Source of the DNA: Phycisphaerae bacterium
GTDB lineage: Bacteria; Planctomycetota; Phycisphaerae; Tepidisphaerales; Tepidisphaeraceae
Direction of reading: 5' to 3'
Length of the DNA: 7,737 nucleotides
Assembly: GCA_030448225.1 (NCBI GenBank)
Contig: JAUJNJ010000131.1
Coordinates: forward strand, 1-7,737
How positions within the stretch are numbered: the first letter of the stretch is position 1; the number at the start of each line of letters is the position of its first letter. The translations under genes were made by a program, and so were the position numbers. The notes under the pieces are model-generated. The model was not told where the DNA came from. It made no database searches and saw only the letters and a list, made by a program, of their open reading frames with translations. Shown piece by piece: positions 1-6,116 of the stretch.

Positions 1-1053
1 GCACTCCATCAGGGCGCGGTTGTAGCGCATCACCGGGCACTGGCCGGTCGTGAAGCTGTGACTCTTGGCCCAGCCCAGGCCGAGGCGGATCGCGAGCGTG
101 CCGGTCTTGGCGTTGGCGTCGATGCCGCCGGGGTCGCCGGTGACGTAGAGCCCCGGGATGCCAAGGGCGCCGCCGGCGCGGGTGACGGCCATGATGCTGT
201 TCAGCACCGTCGCGGGCGCCTCGTGCGACGCCTCCTTGCCGTGGCCGCGCGCCTCGAAGCCGACGCAGTCGACGGCGCAGTCGACCTCGGGCACGCCGAG
301 GATCTGGTCGAGCGCGTCCTCGAGCTTCGGGGTCTTCTTCAGGTCGATCGTCTCGCAGCCGAAGATCTTCGCCTGCGCGAGGCGCTCGTCGATCATGTCG
401 CCGACGATGACGACCGCCGCCCCCAGCAGGTGGCAGGCGGCCGCGCACGCCAGCCCGACCGGGCCGGCGCCGGCGACGTAGACCTTGCTGCCCGGCGCGA
501 CGCCCGCGGTGACCGCGCCGTGGTAGCCGGTGGGGAAGATGTCCGAGAGCAGCGTGAGGTCCCTGATCTTCTCCATCGCCTGCGCCTTGTCGGGGAACTT
601 CAGCGCGTTGAAGTCGGCGTAGGGGACCATCACGTACTCGGCTTGGCCGCCGACCCACCCGCCCATGTCGACGTACCCGTAGGCCGCCCCCGGGCGCGCC
701 GGGTTCACGGTCAGGCAGATCCCGGTCTTGCCTTCCTTGCAGTTGCGGCAGCGGCCGCACGCGATGTTGAAGGGGACGGAGACGAGGTCGCCGACCTTGA
801 TGAACTCGACGTCGCTCCCCGCCTCGATCACCTCGCCGGTGATCTCGTGCCCGAGGATGAGTCCCGCCGGCGCGGTGGTGCGGCCGCGGACCATGTGCTG
901 CTCGGAGCCGCAGATGTTCGTGCTGACGACCTTCAGGATCACGCCGTGGTCGGCCTTCTTGCCGTTCCACGGATTCTCCAACTTCGGGAAGTCGATCGAC
1001 TGGACCTGCACTTCGCCCGGCGTGATGTAGGCGACGCCGCGATTGGATGCCAT
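1..1053 (-). CDS. fdhA: Glutathione-independent formaldehyde dehydrogenase (zinc alcohol dehydrogenase superfamily), 3' end cut by window
   Basis: Oxidises formaldehyde to formate with NAD+ in the cytoplasm without glutathione; in related enzymes the cofactor stays tightly bound. The 351 visible codons align from memory almost end to end with Pseudomonas putida FdhA (about 398 residues), so about 47 residues lie beyond the left edge. Visible signatures are the start MASNRGVAYITPGEVQVQ, catalytic zinc ligands Cys48 (NICGSEQH), His69 (GHEITGE) and Asp171 (SDIFPTGYHG), structural zinc cysteines 99, 102, 105 and 113, the Rossmann glycine motif GAGPVG at 195-200, and the family block FGLGWAKSHSF-like near 330. 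The ATG at 1053-1051 is preceded by GGAGG (1061-1065) seven bases away. No damage is seen. It reads away from all other genes here and shares no operon with them in the window. The role is probably formaldehyde detoxification or C1 oxidation. Family assignment is very secure; formaldehyde as the physiological substrate is inferred from similarity. Confidence -1.
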   Translation of the reverse strand, partial: MASNRGVAYITPGEVQVQSIDFPKLENPWNGKKADHGVILKVVSTNICGSEQHMVRGRTTAPAGLILGHEITGEVIEAGSDVEFIKVGDLVSVPFNIACGRCRNCKEGKTGICLTVNPARPGAAYGYVDMGGWVGGQAEYVMVPYADFNALKFPDKAQAMEKIRDLTLLSDIFPTGYHGAVTAGVAPGSKVYVAGAGPVGLACAAACHLLGAAVVIVGDMIDERLAQAKIFGCETIDLKKTPKLEDALDQILGVPEVDCAVDCVGFEARGHGKEASHEAPATVLNSIMAVTRAGGALGIPGLYVTGDPGGIDANAKTGTLAIRLGLGWAKSHSFTTGQCPVMRYNRALMEC

Positions 1054-1535
1054 GGCCGTACCTCCGCCGAAAGGGGTGTGTGAGGTTCTCTGTGTCGCGC
1101 CGCACGAAGACTCCGCTTCGCACCTGCCCGAGTCCGCGGTCGGCTTGACGTGATTCCGCCGCACGAAACGGTAAAACGCAACCGCCGCGGTTGCAAGTCG
1201 CCACGCCCAGCGCCGCCCGGTAGAAGGTCAAGGAACCGCTTCACCTCGGCCATGCCGATCGAGCGGAGCGGCAGGCCGCCGCCGGCGGAACCGGCTGTCG
1301 CGCCGAGTCGTCCGGCATGGATCAGAGGACGGGGAGTTGATGGATGGGATGGGACGAGGCATGGGCAGCTCCGGCTCGTGCGGGGGTGTCGATCGGCACC
1401 CAGTACGTCCGTGGCCGGCGCGACGGGCGAAAACTTTCGGTGGGGGCAGCGGCGCGATGCTGCCGAAACGAGTGCCGCTGGTCGGCGGCGGCAGTGACCG
1501 TGTACGGCATCCGCTGATAACTACGGCGTCTCCTG
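1054..1535. other. Intergenic region without a recognisable gene
   Basis: This stretch separates the start of fdhA from the stop of the MerR-TPR gene. Open frames exist on both strands but show random-looking Arg/Pro/Gly-rich composition, no recognisable motif, and one of them overlaps the fdhA start. It holds the fdhA ribosome binding site, an inverted repeat at 1178-1194 and a 10-bp direct repeat GCCGCACGAA at 1099-1108 and 1158-1167. Base composition between about 1320 and 1450 is G-rich and less codon-like than the neighbouring genes. No intrinsic terminator (stem plus T-run) was found after the stop at 1536. Confidence -1.
1178..1194. promoter_or_regulatory. Inverted repeat upstream of fdhA, possible operator
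   Basis: GCAACCG and CGGTTGC form perfect 7-bp arms around a 3-bp centre, about 125 bp before the fdhA start. On the minus strand TTGCAA at 1196-1191 could be a weak -35 hexamer, with a poor -10 (TACCGT) 17 bases on, which would place the repeat between the two boxes as in a repressor operator. The promoter match is weak and no regulator is identified, so this is a suggestion only. Confidence -1.
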
Positions 1536-1614
1536 CTAGTCACGGTGTAGTGTCAACGCTTTGAGCCGCTCCCGCGCGTACGCGGCCCGCCCGCCCTGAT
1601 CGTCGAGCCGCAGG

Positions 1615-1627
1615 TACGCCGCCAGTG
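1615..1627. other. Site of second, compensating frameshift of the MerR-TPR gene
   Basis: TPR reading in the shifted frame ends AAEHWR and the conserved-looking tail YLRLDDQGGRAAYARERL lies in the original frame. Adding one G on the coding strand (CGGCG to CGGGCG) gives AAEHWRAYLRLDD, so one base appears to be missing here. Confidence -1.
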
Positions 1628-1903
1628 CTCCGCCGCGTCCGCCGGCCGCCCGGTCTCCTCCAGCGTGTCCGCCAGGTTGTAGCGGGCCCGCGCGTCCAGC
1701 GGCGCCGCGGCCAGCGCGCGGCGGAACGCGGTGCACGCGGCCAGCGGCCGCCCCAGCCCCGCCACCAGCACGCCGAGGTTGTTCCACGCGTCGGCCGCGT
1801 CCGGCCGCAGCTCCACGGCCTGCACGTACCGCTCCACCGATGCCTGCGCGTGACCCGCCTCGGCCAGCACGTGCGCCAGGTCGAAGCACACCTGCGGGTC
1901 CGG

Positions 1904-1911
1904 CCCCCCCC
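1904..1911. other. Homopolymer run at first frameshift of the MerR-TPR gene
   Basis: Eight C residues on the plus strand (G on the coding strand). Removing one joins LQAGG to PDPQVCFDLAHVLAEAG and continues the TPR pattern without a break, so the run appears one base too long. Confidence -1.
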
Positions 1912-2545
1912 GCCTGCAGCGCCGCCCGGTAGGACTCCGCCGCCGCCTCCAGCTGGCCGTCGCGCTCCTGCTCCACGCCCTTCGCGTGCCACTCCGCGGC
2001 GGTGGCGGGACCGGGCTTGAGCGGGAACGCCGCCGGCGGCCCGTCGCCGGGGCAGAAGTCGAGGTGGAGCTGGCCGTCGGCCGCGGCCAGCGCGTCGTCC
2101 GTTCGGCGGACCAGCAGCCGCCCGTCCCGTTCCACGACCGGCAGGTGCTCGGAAGGCGACTTGGCATCTGGTGCAACCGCCTGAAGTTGTTCGAGGTGGC
2201 GGCGGAGCTTCGGCAGGCTCATGCCGGACGCGAGCAGCTCGCAGACCGTGCGGACGGCGGTGACTTGGCGGAAGTCGAACAGCCACTCGCCACCCGCCTG
2301 CCCGACCGGCCGCGCCAGCCCCGGGGTGACCCACGCCCGCACCCGCTCCGGCGCCACGGCCAGCACGTCCGCGACCTCGCCCAGCGTGTAGAGGCGCGCC
2401 CCCTCCGCCGGCGGGAGGTCGACCTCCGGTACCTCGCTCTCCGTGTACAGCTTCAGTGACATCCGTCTCCCGCTCCATCGGAAGGTATAGCCGCCGGCGG
2501 ACCTGCTCGCGAACCGGCGGCCGTCAGGGTCAGTCGTGCCGCCGC

Positions 2546-2734
2546 TCACCCGGAAGACTTGCGCTTCGTCGCCGCCGCCGCACGGGCGGCGGTGCGGGGC
2601 GCGACCAGCTTCGACGGCTTCCTCGCCGGCCGCGCCTCGTTCCCCTGCGCCAGGCTCCGCTCCAGCGCCTCCATCAGGTTGACCGTCCCCGCCGGCGCGA
2701 CCACCTCCCGCCCCGCCACCTCAGCGACCGCGAT
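2546..2734 (-). pseudogene. ku: C-terminal remnant of Ku (bacterial NHEJ DNA end-binding protein)
   Basis: Bacterial Ku forms a homodimeric ring on double-strand break ends and recruits LigD. Only the tail is present: about 61 residues reading VAGREVVAP, then TVNLMEALERSLAQG, then a basic Lys/Arg/Ala-rich tail (RPARKPSK, ATKRKSSG) and TGA at 2548-2546. The order of a (K/R)E(I/V)VAP segment, a V(V/I)NLM-x-AL-xx-SL helix and a basic tail is typical of Ku C-termini; the whole family is about 260-300 residues. Upstream of about 2735 the Ku resemblance is lost, the frame meets a stop near 2770, and no ATG precedes the fragment, so the core ring domain is absent. It lies 83 bp upstream of the MerR-TPR gene on the same strand, suggesting a former operon. 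Identification rests on a short match and is moderately secure; truncation is seen directly. Confidence -1.
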
Positions 2735-3056
2735 TGGATGACGGCCACTGGCCAGTCGACGCTGACCTACTCAAGCGCATCCGCTGCGGCGGCGCGACAG
2801 CACCCCCTGCCGCGTCGCCCGCCACAGCCACCGAAGAGAACGGCGGGTGAGCGCCAGCATGGTCCCCGTGATCCTCTGTGGCGGCCGACGTTGCCGAGCG
2901 GACGTTCCCGTACCTGACGCCGTCGCCCGCCGCGGCGTCCGCGTCGAGCTTGCTGTGCCGGTCAGGTCAGCCTAGTCGTTGGGCGGTGAACGGGATGAGC
3001 AGCGCGTGCGGACGCCAAACGGCGCCTCTACGGTGCCCCGCGTGCCGGCCATCGTC
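2735..3056. other. Unassigned region between the Ku remnant and the secreted-protein pseudogene
   Basis: No gene is recognised. On the plus strand a frame from about 2736 to 2850 reads DDGHWPVDADLLKRIRCGG followed by a Pro/Ala-rich tail and a TGA, with no start codon that fits; it could be the end of a lost gene or chance. On the minus strand, directly after the stop at 3057, a short frame reads PHALLIPFTAQRLG then stop, also without a start. The region may be scar sequence from the event that removed most of Ku. No terminal inverted repeats, target-site duplication or transposase motif were found. Confidence -1.
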
Positions 3057-4681
3057 TCACCGCTGCGCCCGTCCCTGGACCAAGCCGATGCAGTCAAGGT
3101 CCATCATCCCATACGCGAATAATCCGATTACGGGGTTGCCGTCGCCCCCCATCGTTGCGGGTTTGGCCCGCGACGGGCTCGGGGAGGCGCCAAGCCACGG
3201 CGCGTCGTACGCGTCACGGGGATCGAGCGTCGTGCCGCGGACGCGCATGAACCGGACGCGGAGGCCGTGTACCCGCTTCGCCGCGTCCACCGTCAGCCCG
3301 GCCACGGCGTAACCGTCCTCCGCCTCCACGACCAGTTCCGGGCCGACGGCCGGCTGCCCGCGGCGGCGGCCGTCGGTGCGGCCGTCGGCGGTCAGGAAGA
3401 TCGGCGTGAGGCACTTGATCGCCGGGCGACCGTCGTACTCGAACAGCTGCGCGCGGAAGCCGACCAGCAGCCCCGGCTGGGCCGGCAGATCCTCGTCGGC
3501 CTTGGATTGGTTGCCGCCGGCGAGCGGGCTGCGAACGTGCTCGTCGGCGACCACGGACTTCAGGCCTGCGAAGGAGGGCCCGACGAGAGATTCGAGGAAC
3601 GCAGCGGCCGTGGCACGGTCGGGTCCCTCAGTGAGGTGAGGGATCGCGGCCCGATACAGGTCGGCGGCGTGACGTTCGCACTGCGCGGCGATCAGCAGGC
3701 GGTCGCGTACGCCGGGATCGGCACGCGCGACGGCCGCCGCAGCGTACCGGCCCCATGCCGCCGCCACGTCCGCGCGCAGGCGGATGCCCGGACGCCTTGA
3801 CGTCTGCCGGCAGCAGCTCACGCGCACGGCAGGCGGGCGGTGTCGCCGTCGCCTCCGCCCGCGAGCAGCTGCAGGCCGGCAGCCCAGTCGCCGCCCGGCT
3901 TGATGGTAGCGGCCCCGCCGCAGGCCTGGCCGGCTGCACGTAGGTTCGGCATGCGTACCCGGCGGCGGCCAGGTCCGCGTGCACGTTGCCCTACCGGGTG
4001 GTCGTGCGCGCCAAGCTCGTCTTGCTGGCGGGCGAGCGGCGCCGCCGACGACTGCTTCGCCAGCGTGCCGAGTGCCGCCGCGGCCTTCAGCGCGGCGGCG
4101 TAGTCGTCGGCCCTGATGGCGTCGTCGATCAGGCGGTCGGCCGCACGTGCGGCGGCCCGTGCCTCGTGCGGCAGCAGCTTGGCATGCGCTAGCGCCGAGA
4201 CGACCGTCAGTCGAGCCCCGACCGGCCCGCCCGCGACGGCGAATGCCGCCGCGAGCCGCTCGGCGCACTCGATTGCGACCGCGACCTCTCCGGCGCGTAC
4301 GGCCGCGTCGCGGGCCTCGCGGAGCATCACGAACCGTTCCGCCGCCGCCACGTCGGGGCGGGCCGTGGCCCGGTCGAGCAACTTGCGGGCGAGGAACTGC
4401 TGACTCTCGACGGTGCGGCCGCGGTACCGCTCGCGGTACTCGGCTCGCACCCGCTTGGTCGACGCCGCCTGTTCGGCGGCGCTCGGAATCGGGAGGGGCT
4501 GAGGCGCCTGCGCGGCGGCCGTGAGCGGACCGGCCAGCGCGGCCAGTGAACAGGCGAGCAGTCCCATGATCAGCCGACGAGCGGCCGCGACCGGCCGCGG
4601 CAACTCCTCCGCACCGCCGCGCCCGGACCCGGCGGCGGTGCCGTCTCGCCGCGGTTCCGGCCAACGCTCCAGCGACTCCAT
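3057..4681 (-). pseudogene. Secreted planctomycete-type helical-repeat protein, multiply frameshifted
   Basis: The N-terminal frame from the ATG at 4681 has a basic region, a hydrophobic segment at about residues 37-56 (LIMGLLACSLAALAGPLTAA) and a probable signal cleavage after AQA at residue 59. An Ala-rich all-helical TPR-like region follows (AERFVMLREARDAAVRAGE, RAADRLIDDAIRADDYAAAL). The good reading leaves this frame near 4009 and then hops: HADLAAAGYA in a second frame, GDWAAGLQLLAGGGDGD back in the first, ARELLPADVKAS in the second, and from about 3800 to the stop a third frame with ADVAAAWGRYAAAAVARADP and a C-terminal domain containing KCLTPIFLTADGR, EDGYAVAGLTVDA and GGDGNPVIGLFAYG. 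These blocks, in this order, match a secreted family I associate with planctomycetes; function is unknown. At least four indels in about 200 bp indicate a pseudogene or a poor-quality stretch. The start has a strong GAGGAGGT. It is the last gene of the minus-strand unit. Confidence -1.
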
Positions 4682-4686
4682 TGCGA

Positions 4687-4692
4687 CCTCCT
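4687..4692 (-). promoter_or_regulatory. Ribosome binding site fixing the start of the secreted-protein pseudogene
   Basis: AGGAGG on the minus strand, five bases before the ATG at 4681. It chooses this start over the in-frame upstream extension, which is open to 4981 but overlaps the small membrane-peptide gene. Confidence -1.
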
Positions 4693-4746
4693 CAGGATGG
4701 TTCCAAGCCCCGTGTGCCGTCGACCGGCGGCCACTCAAAGGTCCTC

Positions 4747-4929
4747 TCAAGGGCCTTCGAATTGGCTCGGCCACTGCGACGCTTCCGCCCGGGCGTTGGC
4801 GGCGATCCACGCGGCCTCGGTTCCCGTCAGCACTTGCCCGTGACTCAGCCCAGCGCTGTAACCGAGGGCCGCGGCGAGCACGACCAACAGCCCGACCAGG
4901 AGCGGTCTCACCGCTTGCTCCGACATCAC
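4747..4929 (-). CDS. Small single-span membrane protein, function unknown
   Basis: A 60-residue protein, or 59 if the ATG at 4926 is used instead of the GTG at 4929. After a short N-terminus (MSEQAVRP) comes one strong hydrophobic helix, LLVGLLVVLAAALGYSAGL, then a soluble tail of about 30 residues with TEAAWIAANARAEASQWP. The short N-terminus without an AxA cleavage site suggests an inner-membrane anchored peptide more than a secreted one, but a signal peptide ending near GYSAG cannot be excluded. AAGGAGG (4937-4943) precedes both start codons at seven or ten bases. The start codons overlap the stop of the upstream small gene, which favours translational coupling, and the secreted-protein pseudogene begins 65 bp downstream. 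I do not recognise the family. That it is a real gene is supported by the hydrophobic pattern, the ribosome binding site and the overlap. Confidence -1.
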   Translation of the reverse strand: MMSEQAVRPLLVGLLVVLAAALGYSAGLSHGQVLTGTEAAWIAANARAEASQWPSQFEGP

Positions 4930-5105
4930 GTTCCGCCCTCCTTCTTCGAACGGCTCTTGCTTCCCGGTGAGGCACTCTCACAACCGTTCATCTCCGCAGC
5001 GGCGACGGAGTTGACCGCGTTCCCAAAATCGGCTGCCGGGGCACCTTCTGTACGATGCGTGGCTTTCGGCAGATTCTCGGTCAGCAACTCGTCGAGTGCG
5101 GACAT
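4926..5105 (-). CDS. Small hypothetical soluble protein (59 aa)
   Basis: Begins MSALDELLTENLPKATHR and ends in a Ser/Lys/Arg-rich, probably disordered tail (SPGSKSRSKKEGGT). The start DELLTENLPKA resembles a short amphipathic helix. No family is recognised. The TGA stop at 4928-4926 shares bases with the next gene's ATG (TGATG) and GTG, the classic sign of coupled translation, and this is the main reason for accepting it. The chosen ATG at 5105 has no clear Shine-Dalgarno sequence; starts further upstream (ATG at 5192, TTG at 5195) would overlap the divergent prepilin gene and are less likely. It would be the first gene of the minus-strand unit. Confidence -1.
   Translation of the reverse strand: MSALDELLTENLPKATHRTEGAPAADFGNAVNSVAAAEMNGCESASPGSKSRSKKEGGT
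4937..4943 (-). promoter_or_regulatory. Ribosome binding site of the small membrane protein, inside the upstream gene
   Basis: AAGGAGG on the minus strand lies within the final codons (KKEGGT) of the upstream small gene. It is seven bases from the GTG at 4929 and ten from the ATG at 4926, so it slightly favours GTG. Confidence -1.
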
Positions 5106-5148
5106 GGTGGTGTGAGACGGGGCACGATCTGGCTCGCGTACCCTCCGG

Positions 5149-5154
5149 TATGAT
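5149..5154 (+). promoter_or_regulatory. Candidate -10 box for the prepilin gene
   Basis: TATGAT matches five of six consensus bases and lies 22 bp before the ATG at 5177 in an otherwise GC-rich sequence. No good -35 hexamer is present at 16-18 bp spacing (GATCTG at 5126-5131 is poor), so it may be an activator-dependent or alternative promoter, or chance. The implied 5' leader is only about 15 bases. Confidence -1.
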
Positions 5155-5176
5155 GGGGTCGGGAGAGAGTTAGCAA

Positions 5177-6076
5177 ATGAGACAGAGGGCATCAATCAAA
5201 TGCAGGACCCCCCAGCGGTGCGCGCGCCGGGGCGGGGGCTTCTCCCTGCTCGAACTCATCGTCGTCATCGGGGTCGTCGGGTTCCTCGTGGCCCTGCTGC
5301 TGCCGGTGCTGAACATGTCCAAGGCCCGCGCGAAGGAGGTGAAGTGCGCCGCGCAGCTCCAGCAGGTCGGCCTCGCGTTCCAGCTCCACGAGATCACGCA
5401 CGGGTACATGCCGCTGGCGGGCTGGCACTGGGACCCGGTCAACGCCCGCGTCAACCCTGCCGGCTTGAACGACACCGACGCACGCCGCTACACGTATTAC
5501 CACGACAACGGCGAACGACGCCCCGCGCCCACGACCGTCGCGCTGGCGTTGAGCCTCGGCGCCAGCGTGCGGCTCGACAGCCGGGCGGAGATGGAGGAGG
5601 ACATGCAGGGCGACGCGGTGCGCCGGCCCTTCACCTGCCCCAGCCAAGAGTTGCTGCTGACCGGCATCACGCAGGTGAGTTCGGAGCCGTGGTCGTCGCC
5701 GCCGGAGTGGTCGAGCTACGTGTTCAATGAGTCGGTCCTCGGCCGCGGGAAGGCGGAGCGGCACCAGTCCGCCCCGATGGCGCGGCGCGCCCGCGTGCGG
5801 CGGCCGTCGACCGTCATGCTGGCGATGGACGGCCGGCCGCGCGCGCAGGACATGGACAACTTCCTCCTCGTGCCCGACCAGGGGACCGACACGACGCTGC
5901 TCGGCTTCCGCCTGCACTGCCTGGACCCGGCCAGCGGCAAGGGGCGGCAGACGTTCGACTACCTGCGGCACCGCTGGCGGGCGAACGTGCTGTTCGTCGA
6001 CGGCCACGTCGCCAGCGTCCCGTTGAGCGACGCGTCGCTCGACGAGGTGGGCGTGTCGCGGGGCGTGTACCAGTAG
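5177..6076 (+). CDS. Prepilin-like protein with type IV pilin N-terminus and H-X9-DG motif (DUF1559-like)
   Basis: A 299-residue protein with a class III (prepilin) signal: basic leader of 21 residues ending RRGGG, then FSLLELIVVIGVVGFLVALL. Predicted prepilin peptidase cleavage is after Gly21, with Glu26 as the conserved +5 glutamate and a membrane helix at about 22-43. The segment CAAQLQQVGLAFQLHEITHG (57-76) corresponds to the CxNNLKQxGLAxxxYHxxxG motif of DUF1559 proteins. A CPS motif lies at 154-156, and His265 followed nine residues later by Asp275-Gly276 forms the H-X9-DG signature, in VLFVDGHVASV. Such proteins are very numerous in planctomycetes and are thought to be pseudopilin-like surface or secretion components; individual roles are not known. 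The start is supported by GGGAGAG about nine bases upstream. The next gene follows after 40 bp in the same direction. Family assignment is secure, function is not. Confidence -1.
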   Translation: MRQRASIKCRTPQRCARRGGGFSLLELIVVIGVVGFLVALLLPVLNMSKARAKEVKCAAQLQQVGLAFQLHEITHGYMPLAGWHWDPVNARVNPAGLNDTDARRYTYYHDNGERRPAPTTVALALSLGASVRLDSRAEMEEDMQGDAVRRPFTCPSQELLLTGITQVSSEPWSSPPEWSSYVFNESVLGRGKAERHQSAPMARRARVRRPSTVMLAMDGRPRAQDMDNFLLVPDQGTDTTLLGFRLHCLDPASGKGRQTFDYLRHRWRANVLFVDGHVASVPLSDASLDEVGVSRGVYQ

Positions 6077-6116
6077 CGTCGTCGACCGTGTCCGCGCAAG
6101 ACCTTCGGAGCCGACC

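Larger units (their letters stand above)
1536..2462 (-). pseudogene. MerR-type HTH plus TPR-repeat protein with two compensating frameshifts
   Basis: Probably a DNA-binding regulator or scaffold with an N-terminal MerR-like winged helix and C-terminal tetratricopeptide repeats. From the ATG at 2462, residues about 23-95 form the HTH (RLYTLGEVADVLAVAPERVR, then a basic wing and a helix ending KLRRHLEQL). Residues about 155-186 form a first TPR, then the frame changes at a run of eight C on the plus strand (1904-1911). In the other frame three further TPRs read clearly (AHVLAEAGHAQASVERYV, DAWNNLGVLVAGLGRPLAA, ARYNLADTLEETGRP). Near 1618-1622 a missing base returns the reading to the first frame, which ends LKALTLHRD and stops at 1536. 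Undoing both indels gives a coherent protein of about 308 residues. As written the frame stays open, but about 97 residues are low-complexity Gly/Ala/Arg. The start is preceded by GGGAG; an alternative GTG at 2549 overlaps the Ku stop codon. Homopolymer positions make sequencing error likely. The DNA target is unknown. Confidence -1.

Noticed and set aside
58..1083. Long plus-strand open frame of 341 codons opposite fdhA
   Set aside because: It is rich in Arg, Asp, Ala and Val with no motif, and is the antisense shadow of a clearly identified dehydrogenase.
1103..1121. Small hairpin CGAAG/CTTCG near the fdhA start
   Set aside because: It has a five-base stem, no T-run and no conserved leader structure; too weak to call a terminator or riboswitch.
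939..1253. Minus-strand open frame starting MAEVKRFLDLL
   Set aside because: It overlaps the fdhA start in another frame, has no recognisable domain and becomes Arg/Pro/Ser-rich after a few residues.
1540..2478. 312-codon minus-strand frame over the MerR-TPR gene
   Set aside because: The composition is Gly/Arg/Ala low complexity; the HTH and TPR motifs lie in the other two frames.
2735..3056. Possible insertion sequence or attachment site at the Ku truncation
   Set aside because: No terminal inverted repeats, target duplication, transposase or integrase motif, or tRNA end could be found.
3267..3800. Plus-strand 177-codon frame over the secreted-protein pseudogene
   Set aside because: It is opposite the recognisable C-terminal domain (PIFLTADGR, GGDGNPVIGL) and has no motif of its own.
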